From contig CP069300.1 in assembly GCA_016839165.1 (NCBI GenBank), positions 186,001 through 250,000 on the forward strand: a stretch of DNA of 64,000 nt. Reading direction: 5' to 3'. Position numbers and translations under genes: made by a program. The notes below the pieces were generated by a model, which did no database searches, had not been told where the DNA came from, and worked only from the letters and a program-made list of their open reading frames with translations. The DNA is from Bradyrhizobium sp. PSBB068 (GTDB lineage: Bacteria; Pseudomonadota; Alphaproteobacteria; Rhizobiales; Xanthobacteraceae). Shown piece by piece: positions 43,177 to 51,469 of the stretch; positions within the stretch are counted from its first letter, which is position 1, and each line of letters begins with the position of its first letter.

Positions 43177-43857
43177 TTGAACGCGTCTGGCGCACAACCG
43201 CTCACGATCACGGTCTCGGACGTCAGTACGGTGTCCGCGCTGCTGCTGCGCCCGGAAGCGGCACGTGCGGCCTATGTGTTCGCCCATGGCGCCGGTGCCG
43301 GCATGGCGCACCCGTCGATGGCCGCGCTGGCCGAAGGCCTGGCAGAGCGCGGCATCGCGACGTTGCGTTATCAGTTTCCCTACATGGAGAAGGGCGGCAA
43401 GCGGCCCGATCCGCCCGCCGTCGCGCAGGCCACGGTGCGCGCCGCAGTGGCCGAGATGACGCGCCATTGCGGCGAACTGCCGCTGTTCGCCGGCGGCAAG
43501 TCGTTTGGCGGCCGGATGACCTCGCAGGCACAGGCCAAGGCGCCGCTCGAAAGCGTACGCGGGCTGGTGTTTCTCGGCTTTCCGCTGCACCCCGCCGGCA
43601 AGCCGTCGAGCGAGCGGGCCGCGCACCTCGCCGAGGTCAAGATTCCGATGCTGTTTCTGCAGGGCACGCGCGACGCGCTGGCCGAGCTCGAGCTGCTCGA
43701 GCCTGTCGTGAAGGGGTTGGGCAGCCGGGCGAAGCTGCACCTGGCGCAGGAGGCCGACCATTCCTTCCATGTCCTGAAGCGCTCCGGCCGCGATGATCGC
43801 GAGGTGATGGCCGAAGTGCTCGATGCGTTCGCAGCGTGGGTGGCGAAGCACTCGTAA
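43177..43857 (+). CDS. Alpha/beta hydrolase, KANL3/Tex30-like
   Basis: About 226 residues using the TTG at 43177; no ATG is suitably placed, and a TTG at 43117 is also in frame. The fold elements are LLRPEAARAAYVFAHGAGAGM (oxyanion loop), the nucleophile in FAGGKSFGGRMTS (GKSFGG, Ser as in GxSxGG), LFLQGTRDALAEL with the acid, and EADHSFHVLKRSG with the catalytic His. The layout matches the KANL3/Tex30 hydrolase-like family of small cytoplasmic esterases. The substrate is unknown. Confidence 0.82.
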   Translation: MNASGAQPLTITVSDVSTVSALLLRPEAARAAYVFAHGAGAGMAHPSMAALAEGLAERGIATLRYQFPYMEKGGKRPDPPAVAQATVRAAVAEMTRHCGELPLFAGGKSFGGRMTSQAQAKAPLESVRGLVFLGFPLHPAGKPSSERAAHLAEVKIPMLFLQGTRDALAELELLEPVVKGLGSRAKLHLAQEADHSFHVLKRSGRDDREVMAEVLDAFAAWVAKHS

Positions 43858-43886
43858 CGAGGTCGGCGTTCCGCATGTGACACTGT

Positions 43887-43913
43887 CCCGGATTGCGCTG
43901 CGCTCCATCCGGG
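43887..43913. repeat. Short palindromic repeat (copy 3)
   Basis: CCCGGAT-TGCGCTGCGCTCC-ATCCGGG, between the convergent hydrolase and SDR genes. Same family as 7064-7098 and 21957-21984. Confidence 0.65.
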
Positions 43914-43944
43914 CTACAGCGTCAACTGCGAGACGCTGCCGCCG

Positions 43945-44727
43945 TCAGCCTAACGCCGCACCGCCATAGATGCGGTCGCGCAGGCGGCGCATGCCGGACA
44001 GCCAGCGCTCGCGATTGGTGGCCTTGCGCTGCATGTATTCCTGCACCTGCGGATGCGAGAGGATCAGGAAGCGCTCTTCCGCCATCGCCTCGATCACCAT
44101 CCGCGCCACTTCGCCCGGCTGCAGCACGCCGTCGACGCGCGCCGCGCTCGGGCCGGGCGTGGTCATTCCGGTCTGGACCGATTGCGGGCAGAGCACGGAG
44201 ACGCGGATGCCGCGATCACCATACTGGATCGCCAGATGCTCTGCGAGCGCGACCGCGGCATTCTTGGTCACGCCGTAGGGCATCGAGTTCAGCGACGCCA
44301 GGAGCCCCGCGGCGGATGCGGTGTTGAGCAGATAGCCGGAACCGCGTGCCAGCATGCCGGGCACCAGCGCGCGCGCGGCGAAGACGTGGCTCATCACATG
44401 CACCCGCCAACTCACATCCCAGTCGGCATCGGATGCGGTTTCCTGTCCCTTGCGCGACAGCCCGGCATTGGAGAAGAACACGTCGACCGGGCCATATTTG
44501 TCCTCGGCAGCGGCGATCAGCGCCTTGATGTCTTCCTCGAGCCCGACATCGGCGGTGACGGCGAGCCCGTCGATATCGCCGGCGACGCTGGCGAGCCGGT
44601 CGCGCGAGGTCTTGAGATCGGCGACCACGACGCCGCGCGCGCCAGCCTCCGCATAGGCCCGCGCCACTGCCTCGCCGATCCCGCTCGCGCCGCCGGTGAC
44701 GACACAGACCTTGTCCTTGACGTGCAT
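43945..44727 (-). CDS. Short-chain dehydrogenase/reductase (SDR)
   Basis: 260 residues. VCVVTGGASGIGEA holds the cofactor glycines, NAGLS follows strand 4, and the catalytic residues are Ser in LLNTASAAGLL with YGVTKNA (Tyr, Lys). ADLK after strand 2 suggests NAD preference. The C-terminus (YMQRKATNRERWLSGMRRLR) is basic and longer than in minimal SDRs. It is the second gene after the ketopantoate reductase-like gene on the same strand (39 bp gap). The substrate is unknown. Confidence 0.9.
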   Translation of the reverse strand: MHVKDKVCVVTGGASGIGEAVARAYAEAGARGVVVADLKTSRDRLASVAGDIDGLAVTADVGLEEDIKALIAAAEDKYGPVDVFFSNAGLSRKGQETASDADWDVSWRVHVMSHVFAARALVPGMLARGSGYLLNTASAAGLLASLNSMPYGVTKNAAVALAEHLAIQYGDRGIRVSVLCPQSVQTGMTTPGPSAARVDGVLQPGEVARMVIEAMAEERFLILSHPQVQEYMQRKATNRERWLSGMRRLRDRIYGGAALG

Positions 44728-44766
44728 GGTTCGATGCCCCTGCTTGTTATCGTGAGATCCGGATTG

Positions 44767-45741
44767 TCAGCCCTGATACAGGCCCTTGTCACGCGCCTTC
44801 TGGATCGCGAGGGCGGCCATCAGGTCGAGCATCGGGGTCGGAATATCTGCTGCGCGGGCAAAGGCCGCGGGCGCGCGCACCAGCACGTCGATCTCCATGG
44901 CGCGGCCGAGCTCGTAGTCCTGCAGGATCGACGGCTTGTGGTCGGGCGCGGGTCCCGAACGGGTGACGCGCTTGACCCCGGGGATATAGCGCGTCGCCAC
45001 CGCATTGGCCTCGTCGAGCAGCCGTGGGATCACCTCCTGCATGTCGGGATCGTCGCGGACGCCGCGCGCGGTCAGCCCGGTCAGCAGACAGAGCACCGAC
45101 ATCGACATGTTGGTGAGCAGTTTCGACCAGATCGTCTCGCGAATCTCCGTGACGTCAGGCGATTCGATCGCAGCCTCATTAAGCGCCGCGCGCAGCCGGG
45201 TGATGCGCTCGCTCCGGAGATCGTCGCATTCGCCGATCAGGAGGCGGTTGCGATCCGGCGACAGATTCGCCACCAATCCGGGCGCGATCACCTCGTTGGA
45301 GGAGAAGATCACGCCGCCGATGATGCCCTCTTGCGGGACGGCATTGCGCAGACGCCCGCCGGGATCGAGGAAGCCGAGATCGGGAATCGCGGGATGCTGC
45401 GGCGGCAGACCGAGACCGTACCACCAGGGAATGCCGTTCTGCGCGAACACGATTGCGGTGTCCCGCTCAAGCAGCGGCAACAGTCCGGTTGCGAGCGCAC
45501 TGACGCCGGTGGCCTTCAGCGTGCTGATGACGACGTCCTGCGGCCCCAACTCGGCAGGATCGGCCGACGCCCTTACCCGTGCGGTGACGCTGCTGTCGCC
45601 GACCTTCAGCGTCAATCCGTTGGCCCTGACCGCATCGAGATGCGGGTCGCGCATCACGCAGGACACCTCGTGGCCGGCACGGGCCAGCCGGACCGCGAAA
45701 TGGCTGCCGACGGCGCCCGCGCCGAAAATACAAATACGCAT
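44767..45741 (-). CDS. 2-dehydropantoate 2-reductase family protein (paralogue 2)
   Basis: 324 residues from the ATG at 45741. It has ICIFGAGAVGSHFAVRLARA (NADPH site), VVISTLKATGVS, FAQNGIPWWYGLG and the active-site segment TIWSKLLTNMSMS. The extended loop after QNG (GLGLPPQHPAIPDLG) differs from classical PanE and from paralogue 1 at 30728, which suggests a specialised substrate. Co-transcribed with the SDR downstream; divergent from an enoyl-CoA hydratase gene. Confidence 0.88.
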   Translation of the reverse strand: MRICIFGAGAVGSHFAVRLARAGHEVSCVMRDPHLDAVRANGLTLKVGDSSVTARVRASADPAELGPQDVVISTLKATGVSALATGLLPLLERDTAIVFAQNGIPWWYGLGLPPQHPAIPDLGFLDPGGRLRNAVPQEGIIGGVIFSSNEVIAPGLVANLSPDRNRLLIGECDDLRSERITRLRAALNEAAIESPDVTEIRETIWSKLLTNMSMSVLCLLTGLTARGVRDDPDMQEVIPRLLDEANAVATRYIPGVKRVTRSGPAPDHKPSILQDYELGRAMEIDVLVRAPAAFARAADIPTPMLDLMAALAIQKARDKGLYQG

Positions 45742-45908
45742 GAGTGGAACTGGTCCTTGCAACGTGCCGCGTCAGTTTCCACAAGCGCAGGGCATCGCGC
45801 AACCCGTCATGCGCATGGCGCGGTCGCGCCCGCCCGAAAGTGATGGATCAAGGCCTTTGCTCTCGCCATAGTGCGGGTAACAGCAATGCCGAACGAGGGA
45901 GAAACGTC

Positions 45909-46706
45909 ATGTCGGCCAGCCCAGTCCTGTGGAGCCTCGATGCGCGCGGGGTCGCGACCGTCACGCTGAACAGGCCCGAGGTCAACAACGCCTATGACGG
46001 CGCGCTGATCGCCGGCGTGCTGGCCGCGATCGACGAACTCTCGACCAAGCCGGTCCGCGTCGTCGTGCTCAAGGGCAACGGCAAGCATTTCCAGGCCGGC
46101 GCCGACCTGAAATGGATCAACGGCGTGCGGCCGAAATCACCTGACGAGAACGAGGCGGCGTCGCGCGCCACCTTCGAGGCGGTGCAGCGGCTCAACACGC
46201 TGCCGGTGCCTACCGTGGCGCTGGTGCAGGGCGGTTGCTTCGGCGGCGGCACCGGCGTGATCTCGGCCTGCGATATCGTGATCGCGGCCGACAACGCGCT
46301 GTTCTCGATCACCGAAGTGCGCTGGGGCCTGACGGCGGCGATCATCATCCCGCAACTCTGCGACGCCATCGGCGTCCGCCAGGTGCGGCGCTACGCACTG
46401 ACCGGCGAACGGTTCGGCGCCGAGGACGCGCGCCGTATCGGTCTCGTCCATGAGGTGGTGCCCTTGGCCGATCTCGACAGCGCCGGCGCCAAGGTCGTGG
46501 AGCAATTGCTCGGCAATGCCCCGGATGCGCTGGCCGAGACCAAAAAGCTGGCGATGGAAAGCTCGTTCGGCGGCATGGCCGTCGACGATGCGGCCTACAA
46601 GCGTCTGGTCCATCTGCATTCGGCCAAGCGGCAGACCGCCGAGGCCGCCGAGGGACTTGCGTCCTTTGCCGAGAAGCGCGCGGGCCGCTGGAGCGGGGCG
46701 GCGTAA
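45909..46706 (+). CDS. Enoyl-CoA hydratase family protein (methylglutaconyl-type)
   Basis: 265 residues from the ATG at 45909 behind GAGGGAGA. Crotonase features are NRPEVNNAYDG, GKHFQAGADLKWI and QGGCFGGGTGVISACD. The second catalytic Glu is kept (FSITEVRWGL), while the first, in GGGxE, is replaced; the CFGGG version with SITEV resembles methylglutaconyl/isohexenylglutaconyl-CoA hydratases. This suggests a role in leucine- or terpenoid-derived acyl-CoA breakdown (inference). It stands alone on this strand. Confidence 0.87.
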   Translation: MSASPVLWSLDARGVATVTLNRPEVNNAYDGALIAGVLAAIDELSTKPVRVVVLKGNGKHFQAGADLKWINGVRPKSPDENEAASRATFEAVQRLNTLPVPTVALVQGGCFGGGTGVISACDIVIAADNALFSITEVRWGLTAAIIIPQLCDAIGVRQVRRYALTGERFGAEDARRIGLVHEVVPLADLDSAGAKVVEQLLGNAPDALAETKKLAMESSFGGMAVDDAAYKRLVHLHSAKRQTAEAAEGLASFAEKRAGRWSGAA

Positions 46707-46712
46707 GCCAGC

Positions 46713-46985
46713 TCAGCAGCCGTTGCAGATGCCGCGGATGCTGCGATAGACCTCCGCGTCGTCGCGGCGCATCTGCTCCAGCGATTCAAACGTCTTCGAT
46801 TCGTTCGATCGCGCCGCCGGCTCGGACCTGGATTCGGGCTTGCGCTTGGCCGCGAGCTCCTGCTCCTGCCGATGGTAGCAGGCCTCGCGCTCTGCCTTGG
46901 GCTCGATGAAGCGGCAGGTCTCGATCGCCGCCGCTGGTGTCGCGACGAAGATCAGGCCGAGCGAGGCTGATATCAGGAGTTTCAA
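46713..46985 (-). CDS. Small secreted protein of unknown function
   Basis: 90 residues from a TTG with AAAGGAT upstream. A signal peptide (LLISASLGLIFVATPAAA) is followed by a charged protein with four Cys (ETCRFIEPKAEREACYH near the start and GICNGC at the C-terminus), which could form two disulfides. The middle is Glu/Arg/Ser-rich. No known domain. It lies 7 bp from the end of the convergent hydratase gene. Confidence 0.68.
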   Translation of the reverse strand: MKLLISASLGLIFVATPAAAIETCRFIEPKAEREACYHRQEQELAAKRKPESRSEPAARSNESKTFESLEQMRRDDAEVYRSIRGICNGC

Positions 46986-47048
46986 GCGGGCGATCCTTTC
47001 GCGTCCTTGTCTCAGGTCGGCGGGCGGCGGGGCAAGGCCGCCATCGCA

Positions 47049-47933
47049 TCACAGCGATCGCGACAGCGACTTCTTCAATGTCTTCAACAGCGCCTGCACC
47101 GCGGCGGCGTCGATGCGGCGTTCGGGAACGGCGGCCTTCACCCACAGTTCGGGAATCGGAAACTCGGTGAGGATCGGCTGCAGCGTGCCCGCGCGCAGCG
47201 CGTCAGCGACCAGATAGTGCGACAGCAGCGCGATGCCGTTGCCGGCGATCGCGCTTTGCGTCAGCACGCGGCCCTCGTTCGACGAGAGAATCGGGCGCAC
47301 CTGGATGTTGATGCGGCCGCGCGGCCCCTCGAACGGCCATTCCGGACCGGTCGGCAGGAAGCTGAGGCAGCGGTGATCGACCAGATCGCGCGGATGCTTG
47401 GGCGTGCCGTGCTTCCTGAGATAGGACGGCGAGGCGCACAATAGCCGCGGCAGCCGGCACAGCGGCTCGTCGACCACGCCGCCGAAGGAATGCGGAAAGG
47501 CGCCGATCGCGATGTCGAAACCTTCGGTCACCGGATCGACCGGGCGATCGATCATTACGATCTCGAGCTTTACGCTGCGGTTTTGCCGCTGGAAGATCGT
47601 GAAGGCATCGGCGAGGCGTGCCACCGTCAGCGAGGTCGGCGCCTTGACGCGCAAATGATCGGAGAGGTCGCGCTGCTTCTCGCCCATCCGCGACAGGAGA
47701 TCGCCGACATCGGCGACGACGCCGCGGGCGCGGTGCACATATTGTTGCCCGGCCTCGGTCAACCGCAACTGTCGCGTCGAGCGATGGAACAGCGCAGTGC
47801 CGATCCGCTCCTCGAGCTGGGTGACGCGCTTGGCGACAACCGATGTTGCAACGTTGAGCTTGCGCGCGGCGGCGGAGAAGCCGCCGGCATCGGCAGTGGC
47901 GAGGAAGGCTTCGAGGTTCACAAGCGTATCCAT
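47049..47933 (-). CDS. LysR-family transcriptional regulator
   Basis: 294 residues from the ATG at 47933, with GGGGAGGG upstream; the frame stays open to 48008. The N-terminal HTH is LEAFLATADAGGFSAAARKL with VVAKRVTQLEERIG, followed by a LysR substrate-binding domain (LRVKAPTSLTVARLADAF, then VEGFDIAIGAFPHS-like pattern). It is divergent from the FAD oxidoreductase at 48056, with ATTG-N5-CAAT at 47997-48009 between them, the usual arrangement for LysR control of a neighbouring gene. Confidence 0.92.
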   Translation of the reverse strand: MDTLVNLEAFLATADAGGFSAAARKLNVATSVVAKRVTQLEERIGTALFHRSTRQLRLTEAGQQYVHRARGVVADVGDLLSRMGEKQRDLSDHLRVKAPTSLTVARLADAFTIFQRQNRSVKLEIVMIDRPVDPVTEGFDIAIGAFPHSFGGVVDEPLCRLPRLLCASPSYLRKHGTPKHPRDLVDHRCLSFLPTGPEWPFEGPRGRINIQVRPILSSNEGRVLTQSAIAGNGIALLSHYLVADALRAGTLQPILTEFPIPELWVKAAVPERRIDAAAVQALLKTLKKSLSRSL

Positions 47934-47996
47934 CTGCCCTCCCCAATACTTCTCCGCTTTTCTCGATTCGCGAAAGCTGATTACATAATTTGGTGG

Positions 47997-48009
47997 ATTG
48001 TACTGCAAT
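47997..48009. promoter_or_regulatory. Candidate LysR box
   Basis: ATTGTACTGCAAT, a short dyad (ATTG-N5-CAAT) containing a T-N11-A element, in the 122-bp gap between lysR (start 47933) and the FAD oxidoreductase (start 48056). Confidence 0.5.
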
Positions 48010-48055
48010 CTGCATCAATTCATAGTCGGCCCAATCAACCCTGTTCAGGGCGGAA

Positions 48056-49420
48056 ATGATGCGAGCGAGCACGATCGAAGAACCTGCGCGGCAGGTCCCC
48101 CTCTATGGCGAATATGACGTGGTGGTGCTTGGCGGCGGCCCGGCCGGCATTGCAGCTGCGGTCGGCGCGGCGCGCGCCGGGCGGCGGACGCTGTTGATCG
48201 AGCGCTACGGATTTCTCGGCGGCATGGGCACCGCGGCCGGCGTGACCAATTTCTGCGGCCTGCACGCCAATATTTTCGGCGGGATGCATCGGGTGGTGCA
48301 GGGCGTCGCCTCCGACCTCTTGGCGCGGATCGACCGGCTCGGCGGGTTGAATGCGCCGCATCTGATCCTCGGCAAGATTTTTGCGCAGGCCTACGACACC
48401 GCGGCGTACAAGATCGCGGCCGACGATCTTCTGGCGCATCACAAGGTCGATATCCTGTTCCACGCGCTCGGCGCCGGCGTCGTGATGGATGGCACCCATA
48501 TCCGCGCGCTGATGGTGGAAACCAAGGCCGGCCGTCAGGCGGTGCGCGCCGGCATCTTCATCGACTGCTCCGGCGACGGCGACCTCGCAGTGTGGGCCGG
48601 TGCACCCTATGAAGTCGGAGACAATGCCGGCGGGATGCTCTATCCCTCGATGATGTTCCGCCTCAACGGCATCGATCCGGCGAAGGCCGGCGATGCCTGG
48701 CGGACGATTCCGGAGCGGATGGCGCAGGCCGAGGCCGCCGGCACCCACACCTTCCCGCGCAAATCCGCGATCGTGCGGCCGCAGAAATCGCAGATCGAAT
48801 GGCGGGTGAATTTCACCCAGGTGACGCGCAGCGATGGCGGCGCCATTTCCGGTATTGATCCCGACGAGATGACGCGCGGCGAGATCGAGGGCCGCCGCCA
48901 GGCGGTCGAAGCGTTCAAGTTCCTGCGCACCGTGCCCGGCTTCGAAAATTCCTACATCGTCGATCTGCCGCCGCAGCTCGGCATCCGCGAGACGCGGCGC
49001 GTAATCGGCGGCTACATGCTGTCCGGCGAGGACGTGCTGGGCTGCGCCTCGTTCGAGGACTCGATCGGCGTCAATGGCTGGCCGATGGAAAAGCACGTGC
49101 CCGGCGATGTGACCTTCGAGTTTCCGCCGATCCCTGAGAGCCGCGGCTATAACGAATTGCCGTACCGCATGCTGATACCTGACGGCGTCGACAATCTCCT
49201 GGTCGCCGGCCGTTGCGCGTCGATGACCCATGAAGGGCAATCGGCGGCGCGCGTCTCCGGTGCCTGTTTCGTGATGGGCGAGGCGGCGGGAACCGCGGCC
49301 GCGCTGGCACTCTCGGGCAATACGATTCCGCGCGACATTTCCGTCGAAAAGTTGCAACAACAGCTCACGCAGCAGGGCGCGTTCATCGGCCGCGATCGGC
49401 CCGTGCCCGAAGGAATCTAG
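48056..49420 (+). CDS. FAD-dependent oxidoreductase
   Basis: 454 residues. The N-terminal Rossmann motif is VVVLGGGPAGIAAAVGAARA, with LLIERYGFLGGMGTAAGVTN soon after, the form seen in the FAD_oxidored (PF12831) family. FIDCSGDGDLAVWAGAPYE and DNLLVAGRCASMTHEGQSAARVSG, quoted as LLVAGRCASMTHEGQSAA, follow near the C-terminus. The family is diverse (heterodisulfide reductase-like, xanthan-lyase neighbours), and the substrate cannot be named. Probably activated by the divergent LysR protein. An ABC importer follows on the same strand after a repeat element. Confidence 0.88.
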   Translation: MMRASTIEEPARQVPLYGEYDVVVLGGGPAGIAAAVGAARAGRRTLLIERYGFLGGMGTAAGVTNFCGLHANIFGGMHRVVQGVASDLLARIDRLGGLNAPHLILGKIFAQAYDTAAYKIAADDLLAHHKVDILFHALGAGVVMDGTHIRALMVETKAGRQAVRAGIFIDCSGDGDLAVWAGAPYEVGDNAGGMLYPSMMFRLNGIDPAKAGDAWRTIPERMAQAEAAGTHTFPRKSAIVRPQKSQIEWRVNFTQVTRSDGGAISGIDPDEMTRGEIEGRRQAVEAFKFLRTVPGFENSYIVDLPPQLGIRETRRVIGGYMLSGEDVLGCASFEDSIGVNGWPMEKHVPGDVTFEFPPIPESRGYNELPYRMLIPDGVDNLLVAGRCASMTHEGQSAARVSGACFVMGEAAGTAAALALSGNTIPRDISVEKLQQQLTQQGAFIGRDRPVPEGI

Positions 49421-49515
49421 GGCGTTTTCAGGCGAAGTGGATCCCGGTTCGCGTGAAGAAAACGCGTCAAAACAGGAATCGAGAGCCCCGTTCCGATTTG
49501 ATCGGAACGGGCTCT
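49421..49515. repeat. Intergenic repeat with GCGTTTTC/GAAAACGC arms and an attached hairpin
   Basis: GCGTTTTCAGGCGAAGTGGA ... GTGAAGAAAACGC (49422-49464) is followed by a second inverted repeat (GAGCCCCGTTCCGAT / ATCGGAACGGGCTC, about 49482-49515). A repeat with this consensus is, to my knowledge, widespread in rhizobial genomes. It separates the oxidoreductase from the ABC transporter genes. Confidence 0.7.
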
Positions 49516-49529
49516 AGGCGGAGGATGAA

Positions 49530-50534
49530 ATGAAGGGTTGGGCGCGGCTCGCACTCGCGGGCCTGCTGATGTGGGCCGCGAGCGGTATCGCGCGGGCCGA
49601 CGATCTGCTGAAGGCGAAGATCGGCGTGCTGCGGCTGTCGTCCTCGGCGCCGGTGTTCATCGCGCAGGACAAGGGCTATTTCCGTGACGCCGGGCTCGAT
49701 GTCGAGCTGAAGTTCTTCGACGCCGCGCAACCGATCGCGGTCGCGACCACGTCGGGCGATGTCGATTTCGGCATCACTGCCTTCACCGCCGGACTCTACA
49801 ATCTTGCCGGAAAGGGCACGCTGAAGGTGATCGGCGGCATGAGCCGCGAGAAGGCCGGCTATCCCCTGATCGGGTATTTCGCCAGCAACAACGCCTATGC
49901 GGCCGGCCTGAAGACCCCGAAGGATCTCGCCGGCAAGCGCGTCGCGGTGACCCAGGTCGGCTCCAGTTTCCACTATTCGCTCGGCCTGCTCGCCGACAAA
50001 TACGGCTTCAAGCTGTCCGACGTGAAGATCGTGCCGCTGCAATCGCTGTCGAACGCGGCCGCGGCGCTGAAGGGCGAGACCGTCGACGCCGCGCTGCTGC
50101 CGATCTCGACGGCGCGGACGCTGATGGATTCCAACGGCGCGAAATTCCTCGGCTGGGTCGGCGACGAGACGCCGTGGCAGCTGGGCGCCATCTTCGCGTC
50201 GCCGAAGACGCTGACCCATGCGCAACTGGTGACGAGGCTGCTCACCGCGCTGACCCGCGCCGACCGCGAATATCACGATGTGGTTCTGGCCGCGATCAAG
50301 GACGGCGTGGTTCCGATCAACGAGAAGACAAGACCGCTGCTCGAGATCATCGCCAAATACACCAACCTGCCGGTCGAGCAGGTGGTCGGCAACTGCGCCT
50401 ATGTCGATCCCGACGGCAAGCTCGACGTGAAGAACGTCGACAACCAGATCAAATGGCTGCAGGAGCAGGGTTTCGCCGACAAGGGTTTTGATGCGAATGC
50501 GATCATCGCCAAGGACTATGTGAAGGCGGATTGA
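49530..50534 (+). CDS. NitT/TauT-type ABC transporter substrate-binding protein
   Basis: 334 residues. A signal peptide (ARLALAGLLMWAASGIARA) is followed by the SsuA/TauA-type pattern: KIGVLRLSSSAPVFIAQDKGYFRDAGLDVE, quoted as SAPVFIAQDKGYFRDAGLDV, then ATTSGDVDFGITAFTAGLYN and LKTPKDLAGKRVAVTQVGSS. These proteins deliver sulfonates, nitrate, pyrimidine precursors or aromatic acids to the ABC permease. ATPase and permease genes follow on the same strand. The LysR and FAD oxidoreductase genes upstream hint at an organic substrate (inference). Confidence 0.9.
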   Translation: MKGWARLALAGLLMWAASGIARADDLLKAKIGVLRLSSSAPVFIAQDKGYFRDAGLDVELKFFDAAQPIAVATTSGDVDFGITAFTAGLYNLAGKGTLKVIGGMSREKAGYPLIGYFASNNAYAAGLKTPKDLAGKRVAVTQVGSSFHYSLGLLADKYGFKLSDVKIVPLQSLSNAAAALKGETVDAALLPISTARTLMDSNGAKFLGWVGDETPWQLGAIFASPKTLTHAQLVTRLLTALTRADREYHDVVLAAIKDGVVPINEKTRPLLEIIAKYTNLPVEQVVGNCAYVDPDGKLDVKNVDNQIKWLQEQGFADKGFDANAIIAKDYVKAD

Positions 50535-50557
50535 TGATGAGCCGTATGCGCAATTCT

Positions 50558-50679
50558 CGACCCGCCATCCTGAGGAGCCGCGAAGCGGCGTCTCGAAGGA
50601 TCGACGGCCCGAATGCAGCAGCTCGGCCGTCGACCCTTCGAGACGCGCGCAAATGCGCGCTCCTCGGGGTGACGGGTCG
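50558..50679. repeat. Palindromic repeat inserted between two genes of the ABC operon
   Basis: Left arm CGACCCGCCATCCTGAGGAG and right arm CTCCTCGGGGTGACGGGTCG bracket inner arms CTCGAAGGATCGACGGCC / GGCCGTCGACCCTTCGAG. It occupies the gap between the binding protein and the ATPase genes, so it lies in the operon transcript as a long hairpin. Confidence 0.8.
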
Positions 50680-50695
50680 GGTCGTGGGGCACTGA

Positions 50696-51469
50696 ATGGA
50701 CCTGATCGCCGACCATATCAGCCATCGTTTCGGCGCGCTCGACGTGCTCAGCGACGTCTCCTTCACGGTCCGCGCCGGCGAGGTCGTTGCGATCGTCGGT
50801 CCGTCCGGCTGCGGCAAGAGCACGCTGCTCTCGATCCTCGGCGGCCTGCTGCGGCCGAGTAAGGGCGCCGCCGAGTTGCGCGGCGCGCCTCCGGCAGGAA
50901 GCCTCAATCCGCTGACCTTCGTATTCCAGGACTTTGCCCTGCTGCCGTGGAATACGGTCGAGGAGAACGTCGCATTCCCGCTGCTGCACACGGGCCTGAG
51001 CGCCGGCGAGCGCCGCACCGTGATCGACGACGCGCTGCGCCGCACGGGCTTAACGGATTTCCGCGCGACCTATCCGAAGCAGCTCTCCGGCGGCATGCGC
51101 CAGCGCGTCGGCATTGCGCGGGCGCTGGCGGTGCGTCCCGCGATCCTGCTGATGGACGAGCCGCTGTCGGCGCTGGACTCGCAGACCCGCGAGCTCCTGA
51201 TGGAGGATTTCGTGCGTCTGCTCGCCGACGGCACCATGGGCGCGGTCTATGTCACGCATAATCTCGAGGAAGCGGTGCGGCTCGCCGACCGCGTCGTCGT
51301 GCTGTCGCGGCGTCCCGGCCGCATCCGGGAGATCGTGACCATTCCGATGACGCGCGCCGAGCGCGGCACGGCGGATGCGCGCGGGCAGATGGCCGCATTG
51401 CAGGGCGAATTGTGGTCTTTGATCCGCAAGGAGGCGATCGATGCCGAGCGCGAGGTCCAGCATGCTTGA
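50696..51469 (+). CDS. ABC transporter ATP-binding protein (NitT/TauT type)
   Basis: 257 residues. Walker A is GPSGCGKST (residues about 38-46), the Q-loop follows in FVFQDFALLPWNTVEENV, the signature is LSGGMRQR, Walker B is AILLMDEPLSALD and the H-loop is VTHNLEEA. It energises the importer formed with the permease, whose start overlaps its end by 29 bp (51441-51469). Confidence 0.95.
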   Translation: MDLIADHISHRFGALDVLSDVSFTVRAGEVVAIVGPSGCGKSTLLSILGGLLRPSKGAAELRGAPPAGSLNPLTFVFQDFALLPWNTVEENVAFPLLHTGLSAGERRTVIDDALRRTGLTDFRATYPKQLSGGMRQRVGIARALAVRPAILLMDEPLSALDSQTRELLMEDFVRLLADGTMGAVYVTHNLEEAVRLADRVVVLSRRPGRIREIVTIPMTRAERGTADARGQMAALQGELWSLIRKEAIDAEREVQHA

